From Dicyema japonicum (lineage: Eukaryota; Dicyemida; Rhombozoa; Dicyemidae), in assembly GCA_011109175.1 (NCBI GenBank), contig RDEW01000007.1, positions 927,261 to 991,260 on the forward strand: a stretch of DNA of 64,000 nt, given 5' to 3'. This document shows positions 44,991-56,913 of the stretch, piece after piece. Position 1 is the first letter of the stretch; each line of letters begins with the position of its first letter. The translations under genes were made by a program, and so were the position numbers. Under the pieces are notes generated by a model that saw only the letters and a list, made by a program, of their open reading frames with translations, did no database searches and was not told the DNA's origin.

Positions 44991-45540
44991 ACTTGGACGC
45001 CTAGCAACACTAAAAAACCACGAGGCACGTCAGACTCGGTGGCTTGTAAATCATAATAGTTATAATTTCACTCGTGCAGCATTCAAAACAATCCTTCGGA
45101 TCAACTTCTTTCTACCTCCTCGATTGTAGAGTTTCCTCAGCTCGTCCAAGTCGTCCCCACTTCTTAGACGTTTGTTCAAGAGCTTTAGACCTCCGTCAAG
45201 TGTTTCTGGTAGTGTAATACTCCGGCGTCCACGAAAACACGGTCCCTGTCTCAAAGTAATCCTCCATTGTTATGTTTGCTGGAGCGCCCAAGTCCATACG
45301 TAAGATATGTCCAAATACCCTCCAGCGCTTGATTTTCGTGTTTCTAATAAAATATAATTTAATTTATCAACCCAAAAAACAAAAAAGTAGATAATAGTTA
45401 TCGCCTATGTTTAACTTCATTTTACGATTTTCTAGGAATCCTTAAAAAGTCATTTTCTCCATAAGGAGGATTCCAGATATGATCAGACTTCTGGGCCGAG
45501 GTTATGTTCTGAGACTATCTTTTTAAAGAAATATGTAGTT
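44991..45540. other. Unassigned, probably retroelement remainder
   Basis: The minus-strand frame 45060-45254 has no motif. The plus strand may be the decayed continuation of the element to the left. Confidence 0.3.
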
Positions 45541-45544
45541 TTCC

Positions 45545-45775
45545 GTTAATTGGTTCGATGATTCATAACGAGGGTGGTATTATGTCACGCGCACGGTGCG
45601 CACCCATTCGCGCTAAAATATCTAAAATCATGCAGAAAGTTTGAGCAGATGCTATGTCCGATGCGAAGAGCTGTACAGTATTCTCGACCCCGACGGATCG
45701 TCCTCTCCCTGTTCGGTCTATGATCACCTAGTTAGTTGAGAACTTTTCTTTCTTTTTGACCTAGTAATCCTGGGG
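45545..45775 (+). repeat. SINE-like family D, copy 1
   Basis: Blocks 'gaagagctgt', 'attctcgacccc', 'ctcgtcctc'-like, 'tatgatcacctagttag', 'tgagaacttttctttcttt' and 'gacctagtaatcctgggg' match the copy at 57397-57533 in the same order. The 5' part, with the palindromic 'cacgcgcacggtgcgcac', is not in the other copy. Confidence 0.6.
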
Positions 45776-47039
45776 AAATAAGCCAAGTTGTTACGATTAA
45801 AAATATCTAAAAAATTCAAATTATAAAATTTACTTTCCAGTTGTCATAAATATTTTTAGAGAGATTTAAAAAACCAATTTTTCATCGTTCCATTAATGAT
45901 TGAAAGAGTAAAATCAATAATCCGATCTAACGTGTGTTAAATTTTGCAGAATTCCTCATTTAAAGTTCTAAAAATTGAAGGTGATGTTGTTGTTCATGGA
46001 TTGACCTTATGGAATTCAAAGGTTTTATATTATTTAATATTATAGGAGGATGCTGAGTGAGAGTATTATTCTCCCGAAAATGTAAACGTTGGTAAAGAAA
46101 CATGACTGAATTTAGAGCAAGTAGAGGATTTTTTGAAAGTTTAAAAATTTTTGAAGTTATTAAAGGATTTTTTAAAAGTCATTAACCCAAAATTAAATAA
46201 ATTTCTTAATCTATTATTCCAAGGCCATGCATGTTTTGCCATGTGGCCAATTAATTGAAGATTTCTCTTCATTTTCTCTGACGGTGTCATTGGATCAACC
46301 AAGCTCAGAAGACGCACAATGCCTATGTGCCATTCAAAGGGATCTATCCACTCAATCCACCGGGACACAATTTCGTTCCCGGGCGACGAGTTCTGGAATC
46401 GACCTCAGCTCCCCGAACAACGTCCTCTAGATCACTGTGCTTGGATGAAGGCTCTGCTGGAATGCGTCAAGATCAAGAATTTGTTAGTTTGGTTTAACCT
46501 GGGTCTTTAAATAATTTAATATCAAAAGTAAAATCTAATGGTATGGTAGCAAAAAATATATAAAGCCGATTAGATGATAGTTTTTTAAAACAGTCCTATC
46601 AAAGAATGCGTGAGATTGAACAATTTTTGCTAGAATGGAATATCAAATTATCGAAAAACTAACTAAAATTCGAGCCCACAAAATCTGAGTGGAATTAAAA
46701 CAGATTTAAGTCATTTTTCCTGCGAATACAGAATCATTTTTACAGTCAATGGACCAAAGAGTGATTAAAGTTCTCATGTCTCATTTCAACAGATTATTCA
46801 ACAATTATGACCGGAAAAATCCTTATGTTGCTCACAAAGAAATCAATTTAAAAGGATGTCGTACACATATCATTCAAGGACTCAACATTTTAAAATTTTT
46901 TCAAGCATGCAATTACAGCCTTTAAATAAAAGTCCGCTATTATCACCTCCAAAAAAGCGTATTAACAATGCGTAATGTGTTAAAAAATAATTAAAATTAG
47001 TAATGTTATTGTATCGGTGGCGTTAAAACTCTCTCGAGT
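45776..47039. other. Intergenic, no gene assigned
   Basis: The minus frame 46141-46368 (RWIEWIDPFEWHIGIVRLL) looks coding in composition but has no family I know. The rest is AT-rich. Confidence 0.3.
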
Positions 47040-49143
47040 TGGCAAAAATGTTGAAAGGAAAAAAGGAGAAGGGTCACTTACGTTACCTGATGGTATGAAT
47101 GTAATTCTTGCCATATTCGAGAGCGTTGTGGTAGATGACCCCGAGAATCAGTTGGGTACTGTGTGAAATTGTCAGGGGGCAAAAGAGCAGGCTTTGATCA
47201 ACAAATGCCTTTCTGTGTCTCACGGAAACTCACTTTTGTCTATGTGGGTGGATGTGAAGAAGGCTTACCATTCAGTTGATCATTCTTACCTTGTCGAGTG
47301 CCTACACAGTCTGTGTATGCCTGTGTGGTTCATCAGCTTTGTAGTGGCTGTGATGAATAGGTGGAGTATTCATCTGAACTATAGTAGTTACCGGATAGGC
47401 GAGGTAAAACTCAAGAGGGGGATCCTTCAGGGGGATAGCATGTCTCCGCTACTCTTTGTTCTCTGTTTGGAGCCATTGAGTCGCCGCCTCAATGACCGGT
47501 TTGAGCAAATACCAGTTCATTGTGAGGGGTTTGTTTCAGTACAAATCACCTTCTTTTTATCGATGACCTGAAGATGTATGCTCGAACAGCCGAGGAGCTC
47601 TACTCCATGGGGGTCTGTGCCAGGGAATTCTTTGAGAGTATAGGACTAGATTTGAATTATTCAAAGTCTGCGACTAACACGCAAGTATGTAGCGAGTTAG
47701 TAAGAGTCCTAGAGGAACACGAAGGATATAAGTATCTGGGTGTTACCGAATCTCCAAAGTCCCTTATAATGCCTGAGACAAAGCGACAAATTACTGAAGG
47801 CATCCGTAAAAGAGCAGCGTTATTGTGTAAGACGTCTCTAAATGCAAGGAATTTGTTCCTAGCATTAAATGAGTATGCTGTCTCGCTGCTAAACTACTAC
47901 ATAGGTGTTGTGGAGTTTGAGCCCAAAGAGTATGATGAGATGGATGTTATGATCCGTGGAGTACTCAGAGAGAACCATGTCCATGTGTGGCAGCCAATAA
48001 GGAGAGACTATATTTACCCCGTGATAAATTCGGCCGTGGACTGTGTGGAGTAGTCCAACTAAGTGAGCGTATCCTAATGCGAATGCACGACACCCTGATA
48101 GCTGGGTCAAGTGTGTCTGCTAGGAAGCACGCCATAATAACGACCGAGAAAACACGGGCAACCCACCTAGGCACTATCAGACCTTTTTTGTCTGCTAAGT
48201 ATGGTGTTGATGATGGTGGGCTAGTAAATGTGAAGGCGTTGATCGAATTACAATATAATAATTTGATGGAAAAGATCAACTTAAAAAGCCTTCATAAGGT
48301 CCTCTTCAGAGCATTGGACAACCCACATGTCGACCTTAAGTCGTCGACAATATGGCTAAAATACGGTGACAACTCACCTCGATCGGAGGCGTTGTACACG
48401 TATATGCAAGACCGCAATATTTTTTGGGGTCGATCAACAAATACATGTCCCCACTGTAAGTCAAGGAGCATGTCGGTTGATCATTTAGCCACTCGATGTG
48501 GATCCATGCTCTGCACGACTATGTGTGGAGGCACAACGAGGTAGTAAGGAGTCTTCATCTTCTACTATGCAATAAGTATGGTATTCGCCACACCAGAAAG
48601 TTGCGGACTCATAAGGTGCAATCTGTAGTAGAGAACACCAGGGTCCAAATTAAGGTAGACAGTGTTATCCGTACCTCGGTGCTAGTCAAGCACAATAAAC
48701 CGGACATTGTGGTACACGATAAGGAGTCTGGCCAAGTCCTTATCATAGAGGTTGGCATCACGTCTCAAGACCGTTTGCAGACTGTGGAGGTGGAGAAAAA
48801 AAGGAAGTATGACTTTCTTGCAAACGAGATGGGGCAGATGCTTGGTTGCAAGGTCCTCGTTATTCCTATAGTAATGACGTGGGAAGGAATTGCAACAAAG
48901 TACCACAAGGGTTATCTGAAGCAGTTGGGGGTAGATAGGAAGCTCCAGGCCTATCTACAGTCCACTGTGTTAAAGCGGACCCTAGAGAGCCTGACACTGG
49001 AGTATAGGAGGCAGAGCCCTGAGATGCCATATGGGCAGAGGGTTCAATTGGACAAGCGCTCTCGGAGTTGTTTCAGCAACCAGAATCGAACCTGCCTGAG
49101 GGGGCTGGCGAACAGGCAGGCGAGGAAGGTTGTTGATTATTAA
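47040..49143 (+). mobile_element. R2/R4/CRE-type LINE, RT plus restriction-like endonuclease
   Basis: RT palm: WVDVKKAYHSVDHSYL (motif A, about 47250), GILQGDSMSPLLFVLCLEPL (motif B, about 47420), then a frame slip that falls at motif C: FLSMT ends one frame where 'ctttttatcgatgacctgaag' encodes an IDDLK in another. It continues with KYLGV (about 47730). The thumb and a C-terminal C-P-H-C...H...C knuckle (CPHCKSRSMSVDHLATRC, about 48447-48500) follow, then a PD-(D/E)XK-type endonuclease: KPDIVVHDKESGQVLIIEVG (about 48700-48758). This order is diagnostic for site-specific R2/R4/CRE-like LINEs. Three frame changes (about 47560, 48050, 48520) inactivate it. The 5' part is missing. Stop at 49143. 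Confidence 0.85.
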
Positions 49144-49291
49144 ATATATTAACTTTTTTATTGTTTGTTAAATAAAGTTTAGAGTAATGTTATTGTAAAT
49201 AGAATGATCATCTATCTAAAAATTATAATTATTGCAACTAATTTTAAAGCGTCCGAGAAATTCGAAGGGATTAAATGAAGTCAATTTTCCA

Positions 49292-51512
49292 CTAAAATAA
49301 ATGAAAGAGTAACTTGTATCGAATACAAAAAGTAAGAGAAACACCGAGAACTGCTAGTATTCCAAAAAATAACCCAATACCAATAGCCGTTTTGTTGACT
49401 GTACTTTCTGAAATAATAACAAATTAATTTACTTGTCTGAGATGAAACAGTTTTGTTGGTCGTAGGTTGACTGGTAGTTTTGTATGATGCCGATGTACTT
49501 GGGTCATTGGTTGTATAACAAACAGGGATGTTGTAGTCATTGCAATTCGGTTTTCCAAGTTCCGTTAATTAGAATCACGATACACGCAAGTTCTTCATCA
49601 AGATGACTTGGCTGATGAACTCCCCAATTTGGAGTCATCTAAATATATAACAAACATCATAAACAGGAGTGACAACATCATTCCAAAGAATTGTTGTACC
49701 ATTTTTCAGTAAACGGTGATTAATAAAAATTCCCTTAAACAAAATTTCTAAATTTGGATACCAAGTACCATTTAGAATAGAATTAACAATAGTCGAAGAA
49801 ATGGGAGTAATTAAAGTTTTATTTTGGTGACTACAAAGATGATGAGCTTCATAAAAAGTCATTGGCATAGCATATATGTAAAAACTATATTTGCCAATAT
49901 TTATATTTTTTCTAAATTCTTGTTTAACTGAAAATTGATAAAAAATAATATACAGTATTTATGATTTTTGGGGTCTGATATTACATTCGGCTGAACATCT
50001 AAAAATAAATTCACATGAACCTTTGATTTCCCTTTTGCATGCAAATTTTGAGGGGTAACATTCATCATTAGTCCATCTCCCACTTTTAAAGTTTTGGTAG
50101 ACACATTTTTTATTATCGCTTTCAATTGGGTATCCATCTTCCCAATTTGTATAATTCTTAGAGTAATATTAAAATTAACTGAATAAATAAAATCATTTGG
50201 AGATAAGATCCCTTTCACAAAGTATTCCCCAAAGTTAAGCTGAACTGAATAATCGACATTTTCTTTAATTAATATATATTTTTACCAGAAAAAATACTAT
50301 TTTCCATGGAATTTCTAGGCACATAAATGATTGCTTCTCTATAATCACAAATGTCTTTAGCTTCTGCATAGGAAGTGTCAAAGTCAAAAATGTAATAAGT
50401 TGATTGATTGAATTTAAAAACTTTTGAAAAATAATCTAGATTTCATGGTGAATATACATTTTCTGTATGTCGAGTTACAAAAAACATATGTTGGGCTTTC
50501 ATTAATCTCGTCAGTCTCACATACAAAGTATGACATGATTTCACTGCAATCTGAACTCTGAAATTCTCCGTTCAATTTTGACCTCACGACACATTCTTCA
50601 GAAGTAGGGTTATTATTCACTCCACGGTAAATATCTCTAAAATTTAAACGTCAAAAAACAGCGATGTATTGTTTTTGAGTTCTAAAGAATGCTTATTATT
50701 GGTTATTCCGATATAACTGTCATTCAATAAATTCTGCAAAGAATCACACCAAATTACCGTGAAATGCACAATTTTCTTTCTCCGTCGTTAGGAATAAACA
50801 AATACCCATTATGATCATCGTGGCAGATTCTCTCACCGTTCCATAGTCACGAGTTGCCCGATATATGTAATATGTATGGCGACGGTGAGTAAACACATAG
50901 TCTGGTTGTACTATTTATGTTTACTACAATTTACTGTTTATTAGCTTTTTTGCGGTTACATTTATTCCATTTGTGGAAATTCCATCTAAAAGTTCATTCC
51001 CTCGGATACCTGCTCGCAAATGTAATAACCTTGTGCATCTCCACGTAATGGATACCATTTGCTGCTAACAGCATCTAATTGAGCGTAGTTGTCCGATAAC
51101 GATGGTCTAAATTTCCAATTTGTGTATTTCTTGTTTTATCAAATATTAATATTACCAATTCTTGACTAGTAATGTAGCTTATCCATTTTTCTTCTCTAGA
51201 ACGTTTTTTCACTCCAATAATGTGGTCAACTCTGATAGTGCCTATAAAATTTCAATCGTGGAAATTGTACTTCCAATTGCAGTATTTTCGTTTTCATCAT
51301 TTATGTCAATAGGGTACCAACTACCACTACATCTGTATGTAATGATGTATGGAGTTGTTATTTTATCAGAAGAAAGAGAATATCCGTGATTGTTGTAATT
51401 ATAGATCTCATTTTGTTTTGAATCTTTATGTAATTAAGAAATTGTTACTTCCAAAAAAAAGTAAGACTAAAAGGGTTGAAATTTTAAAAATCGCAATTGT
51501 GCTATAATCCAT
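49292..51512 (-). CDS. Multi-CTLD type I membrane lectin-like protein
   Basis: C-type-lectin-domain cell-surface protein. The minus-strand ATG at 51512 gives a signal peptide (IFKISTLLVLLFFGS), then micro-introns of about 25-29 nt (one at about 51436-51460). CTLD 1 ends in NYAQLDAVSSKWYPLRGDAQ, then GYYICE (about 51020-51110). A second CTLD has the GYLFIPNDGE block. A further CTLD ends in SEECVVRSKLNGEFQSSDCS, then YFVCE (50520-50620). Another has MTFYEAHHLCSHQNKTLITP and TTILWNDV (49635-49868). A C-terminal transmembrane helix IGIGLFFGILAVLGVSLTF, then a short basic tail, ends at the stop 49292. The Ca2+-binding EPN/QPD and WND signature is only partly visible (WND present), so sugar binding is uncertain. 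Intron positions in the middle (49880-50400) are not resolved. Confidence 0.75.
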
Positions 51513-51959
51513 TAAAATAAATCGTTTTTTAATAGTTTTTTTTCTTTTTATAAAGTTTTTGGTTATTTGTCAATGTCTCTAATTTAAATTTTTCAATAAT
51601 AGGTTTTCAAGAACTATTATAAGGCGGAAGTAGTCTTATTTTGGAAACCCATTTCCCCTTATGATTCATATGGAAATGCCTTCAATCAACAATTTCTCTT
51701 CTGACCTCTCCCTTCTTTTTTGGCATCAGTAAGATCCAAGGATCTCTGAGGTTTCGTTTTAAAGACTTAACGGAGAACTCCCACTCCAACATCTTGTATT
51801 AAGAGTTTCAGCTCTAAATTAATAAAAATAAATAAAAATTCAATTTAATAGCTGCCAAGTTCAATAATAAGCTGAAAAAACTGATACCAAACAATTGAAA
51901 CCTGGCTCTCAACTTTTTTCGATCGTGGTATTTTTTTTATTTATTAACCCAGGCTTACA
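51513..51959. other. Intergenic, upstream of the lectin gene
   Basis: AT-rich flank. The lectin promoter should lie here. No named element supported. Confidence 0.3.
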
Positions 51960-52320
51960 ATCTTTGTAATCTAAGCAAAACGGTCATAACTAATTAATCA
52001 CGGAAAGAACCCGAGGAGAACGTCTGCTTCGCCGATCCAATCTATCCACCAATAGTCATTATAAACTTCCGTTGCGAAGAGAGGTGGAGCATCGCTTCAT
52101 TCTTCTGCGGAAGAGTTTTTATAATGGTTATCTACATCAGTGGTTTGATCAGAGTAAAGGTAGTAATATCCCTTTCAATAACTGTGTCGTGCCAGAAGGA
52201 CTCGTCGTCTCACGGGTAGGATCTTTAGCTGAAAAGTTTATCTTTCGAATTCGAATCCATGACTGTCAGATACGATGTCATCAGACATAACGTTCGGCTA
52301 AGAAGGCTGTGGTACTTATT
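51960..52320 (+). repeat. Dispersed repeat B, copy 2
   Basis: Partner of 25690-26060, same orientation, sharing 'ccgaggagaacgt', 'ccaatagtc', 'gcatcgcttcattctt', 'ccctttcaataactgtgtcg' and 'gaattcgaatcca'-type blocks. No function assigned. Confidence 0.6.
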
Positions 52321-52369
52321 TAAATGTGGGTAGCCACTTTCCAGAATCAAATCAATATATTTAATTTAT

Positions 52370-52745
52370 TTATAAACCCCGGATACACCGAAAAAGGAGT
52401 TAAAGTAAACAACGGAATGCCCATACTCCGAAAGAACTTTCTCAAATAACATTTGTTTTTTGTTAAATAATTTAAAAAAAAGTAAACAACTGTTAAATGT
52501 ATCCAGTTTCCACTTCCACAGAAACAGAGTCCATATCCGGAATCAACATAAAAGGTAAATGACGTCCATATTTGCAGTTGTGGAAACCCCTCAATGGAGT
52601 GGGAAAGACAAAAGATCCTTTTACGTCTTAGCCAGGCACTGGGCGCCACCTAGACAGGTGGATCACATGACCCCACTCTAATAAAAAGACGGAGGAGGAA
52701 CAGACTTCAACCAATTTGCCACGCAACACCACATGGCGCCACGCG
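52370..52745 (-). repeat. SINE-like family A copy, well preserved
   Basis: Inverse of 30745-31040 with all blocks: 'accccggatacaccg', 'tatccagtttccacttcc', 'cagagtccatatccggaatc', 'gacgtccatatttgcagttg', 'cactgggcgccacctagaca' and 'cacatggcgccacg'. A short extra stretch (about 52425-52480) partly duplicates the 'aaagtaaacaac' end. Confidence 0.75.
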
Positions 52746-55190
52746 GAGAAGTCTCGTTTTTTTCTGCCAAACTTGTTTAGTTAAAAAACTAATATGAAAT
52801 TGAAAATTTTCTACAATTAATTAATATTTTTTTGAATTTTTTATCTTAAAATACCGCATGCTTTGTTTACGTGACAACATATTACATTACGACCCCGCCT
52901 AAATTATTACATAATGTAGGGTAGTGCTAAATTGCGGAAAAGGAGAAATGGGAAGCGTTGTCGACATCTAAAAAGCTATTTCTCCAAGTTTATGGGAGGC
53001 AGAAACATAAACACAATGAATCCGACGGAATACTAGTGGGAATTTTTGAACCCAAGAACACATTAAATTTTTTTTTAATTTTTAATATAAATTTATTCTA
53101 TTTAATGTTAAGGAAAATAATTAAATAATAGTTTTTCAACGTCTGGTTCCTTGCGCCTGCGACGCTGGATTTCTTGAGTCGTTAAGGAATCAAATTTCTA
53201 CACGATCAGGAGACACCCATGAGTGCTGCTGGTTATTTGAGCGAATCTCACTTGCCCATCATGAGGGGAATGGTCACGAAAACGTCATATAACCTGATCA
53301 CTTTTTTCCGTAATAAAATGTTCATTTTCAAAAAAAACTCTTGGATGAGTAGTGCTTGAATCTAGAATTTTTCAAATAATTGCTCAAGTTCTCCCTTTAA
53401 TATCACTAATGTTATTATTATTACGATTTAGCCTCGAGTTATCACGGCCTGTGAAAGAACCCGATGAATCAAAGAAAATTAGTTACAGTTTTTCCCAAGG
53501 GTCTTTTGAGACGCGGAGGGTATAAATGGGAAGAAGACTCTTTACAGATGAGTAAATGTCCCGTTGTCTCTCAACGGAGTTACACGACAGACAAATTGGA
53601 CATTTTGTAGATACAATTTTATAAATTAAAAAAGTGAAGATTGTGGTGATGTCCACATCTTAACCTCGCAAAATCAATCCATACACCATGTAGGAGTATC
53701 ATTCGGAGTCAAGGCGACAGCTGAAAATAGCTTTTTTTGTTACGGAAGGAAACGTTTTGTTAAAAGGATAACTTTCTTTGAGGGAGCGGAAAATAAATTA
53801 CTTTCCCAACATTTCAAAGTGATCGGAGATAAATAACATTTTGAATTCTCTATGAATGTGGTCTACAGAAGGCAATCAAGGCCTTCACATTTACTAGCCC
53901 ACCACAAAAAATGTCTGATAGTGCCTAGGTGTTGCCTGTACATAGTTCAACATTACCATGGTAAACTGATCTTAAATGGTTTAGAACCCAACGTTGCTTC
54001 CAAGTGTTGTTAGATGATAGTTAAACTGCCTTCATAATATGACTAGCAAAATGTTTGGGGTGATGAAATAATTTTTAATGTGAATAATCCTGTTGTTTAT
54101 AAGGATGTTTGAATTTATGCTCAAGTGCCTTTACATGTAGTAAATAGAGTTATAAAGGACTTTGATAGGATACTTCAAGCCATAATTGAGCAAACAACTG
54201 AGTCAGGATGTCCAGTAAATCTCGTACATGTCTGCTCAATATTCTACCCCCAAGTGGCAAGGATTATATTATCAGAAAATAAGAGCAGGATATAATTTTT
54301 GTTTGCGGGGTTTCGAATGTAATATATGACACATTGAAGACTGCCCGCGAAAGTAGAGAACCATTCTGTACGAGGATGGTAAAGAACCATAAGAAATGGC
54401 AAAGACTTAATGATCTGGAGAATTTGGCGTCGATGATGGAAATGATTGGTGAACAAGAGCATCTTGTTAGGAAGCTATATAGTCTCCAGGTGGAATGAAA
54501 AAATAGATACATGTCTACATTTTTCATCTAACCAAGCTCTACCCCAACTAACAAACACACGATCTTCGTTCCGGGCATTGTTGTTCATCACTTCTCCGTC
54601 TTAGGATTTTCTTACATAATATTTTTACTTGCTCATTTCCATAAGAATCCAAGGATGTCCTTTCATTATCGATGTCGTGGTTCTCGACATTGGCCAAATT
54701 TCCATATTTTCGCATTTTTTGTAATCAAAATAATTTCGGACTTCTCGTACTAAAGTATTCTGGTATGTAAACGTTTTTTCTACCGTTTATCTCCGGAAAA
54801 CTATTTAAGCATTTTATTTCTTATTCCATATGAAATCCTCATGAATAGAAATCTATAATCGTATACTATTTTCTTTAGTATTTGAGTGTATTCTCAATTT
54901 ATCGTTTAAATTGCTACTAGCATACCTCTCACTTGCTCTGATCCAAGGACCTCTACGACGGCCGGAAACTTTATTTCGTGTATTTCACTGGGGATCTTGC
55001 AGGTTCCAAGTCACCAAGAATCTATCAGTAAAAAAATCTTTTAATAAAATGACTTTAGACCCAAGAGTAATCCTCTTTATGCTCCGAATATCTCCTTAAG
55101 TCAACAAGATATTGGTCACGTGGGGCATATGCTATTATGGGTTTAGTGACCATCAAACGCAAAGAAAAGACACTTGGATACGACATTATT
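52746..55190. other. Long intergenic tract, no gene supported
   Basis: About 54120-54500 has plus-strand stretches such as INRVIKDFDRILQAIIEQ-like reading and a complementary minus frame (54244-54527), possibly retroelement debris. There is a TATA-like 'gagggtataaatgg' at about 53515. Nothing else supported. Confidence 0.25.
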
Positions 55191-55194
55191 CCAT

Positions 55195-55350
55195 GGATGG
55201 TTAATAATAATAATTCCATGAATGAGTGAAATTATTCCAAAGGGTAAAATCAAACTAACCGGTGGAATGAAAAGATAGAACTTTTTGAATGCCGGCCATA
55301 TATTTGTCGTCTCCTGATTAAAGGGATCCGATGACACCACCTCCAAGTAG
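55195..55350 (-). repeat. Degenerate SINE-like copy
   Basis: 'gaatgccggccatat', 'gtcgtctcctgatt' and 'ggatccgatgacacc' follow the order of the family A right half (compare about 61905-61955 and 22200-22250). Confidence 0.4.
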
Positions 55351-56184
55351 GTCTTTTCTGAGGACAGTGTATCCAAGAAAGAATGTGGTTGAGGTTATTA
55401 ATTACAAGATTCTCATTTAATAGATATTTCTAATATTAATTTTTATTTTAATTATTAAAAGTAAAAAAATATTTAAATTAAAACGTGGTTTTTAGTGTTT
55501 CGATTTTTATCTAGCATTACAAGCCCCTCGGCTCTGCCAGAGGATTATCCAATGCTGACATTAATATAGCTGATTTAATCAGACTGTAACATTCATTACA
55601 ATACAAATCACTCAAAATTAGTGAAACTGTATAGCTAAAAGTATTCTATCTCTAATTTCAGTAATATTTCTAAGAGTGATTCTACCGCATGAAGTGGCTC
55701 CATAATCTATAAAGAGGATATGAATACGAGGATACTTCGCTTGTTTAAAAACATCAAATCGGAGATCTATAGTTAGATTAATCGTGAATCGATACCGCCC
55801 TGAGAAATTTTTAGAGGAACCTCTTTGTGGCGTTTGAGAAGTGATATATTAGTTGCTATGAAAGAGATAGAAACTTTCTCCGACAAGATCGTTTTTTCTC
55901 TCTTTAAAAAACTAAAATTCAAAAAAAGCGGGGACTCTGACTACACATATGACATAATAACAACTTTCTTCTATATTTTTTGCTGCACATACTAAAAAGA
56001 TGACATAATGGTCCGTAGGTTATACAAGCTTACGTAGTACATCCTGTCTTTGTGTACCCAGCTAATTGTAAATTAATCGGTTTAAGAGATATTCCAGTGA
56101 ATACTTCGAGACACAAACATGATACTTCAACTGTCGATCAACTGTAACTACGAAACAAAGTTAATTAAAATTCTTTAGTATTAA
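55351..56184. other. Intergenic, unassigned
   Basis: AT-rich. It could contain the decayed 5' part of the LINE tail that starts at 56185. No motif recognised. Confidence 0.3.
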
Positions 56185-56750
56185 TATAACAAGCCTGACA
56201 TTTTCTTGTACGATAAGAAAATGAACCAAATATGGCTAATTGAAATTGGAGTAACATCAATGGACAATCTCAAGGCTGTCGAAGTTGAAAAACTACATAA
56301 ATACGACATTCTTGCGAGTGAACTAGAGATCATTTACAAAGCCAAAGTAAAGATACTCCCAATTGTTCTTACCTGGGATGGAATTGTCTCCAGGTATTTC
56401 AAATCATACATGGACATCATTGGAATTACGACCATCACCCGAGCGTACATCCAAACGATTGCGCTGAAGAAGACTTTAGAGAGCATGCTTGTAGAATATA
56501 AACACGGATTTGAACAAATAACGATGGCGATTAACAATAATTGGGAAATGATGAAGAATCCTCTTACTGGATGCAATTCGGGAAAGAGGCGACGCGACAC
56601 TGATAAAGAGTTGGAAGATCCAGAAAATAGGGAGGGAAGCGGACATACTACCAAGAGAGTCTCAGTGGGTGCTGGCCGGGTCGGAGAGACCAGAAGTTGA
56701 TACATTAGTTAGATGATATGACTATTGTTTGTTTTTGTTTTAACATTTAA
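56185..56750 (+). pseudogene. R2/R4/CRE-type LINE, 3' endonuclease part only
   Basis: The open frame 56206-56700 aligns to 48700-49100: WLIEIGVTSMDNLKAVEVEK with KYDILASELE, then ILPIVLTWDGI, and ALKKTLESMLVEYK. The catalytic KPD/VHD start reads KPDIFLYDKK (about 56186-56215), joined across a weak start. The C-terminal tail diverges from the other copy. A 5'-truncated insertion, typical of LINE reverse transcription. Confidence 0.75.
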
Positions 56751-56913
56751 TTGATATTTGATTATTATAGCTACAATAACAATGGCTGGCTAGTCTAATG
56801 GTTAGTTGGCCACAAAAACAGAAATAAAGTCTGAGTGAGGTCCATAAAAGGAAAAAGGACCATTTTTCATATATTTTATTTCGATTATAAATTTTTTTAA
56901 AACGTGTGGTCTT

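Noticed and set aside
45060-45254. Minus 64-codon ORF with basic composition
   Set aside because: No motif; it lies in the decayed 3' part of a plus-strand retroelement.
54244-54527. Overlapping minus ORFs as a membrane protein
   Set aside because: Composition comes from AT-rich sequence; the plus strand reads more like retroelement debris, and no conserved motif supports either.
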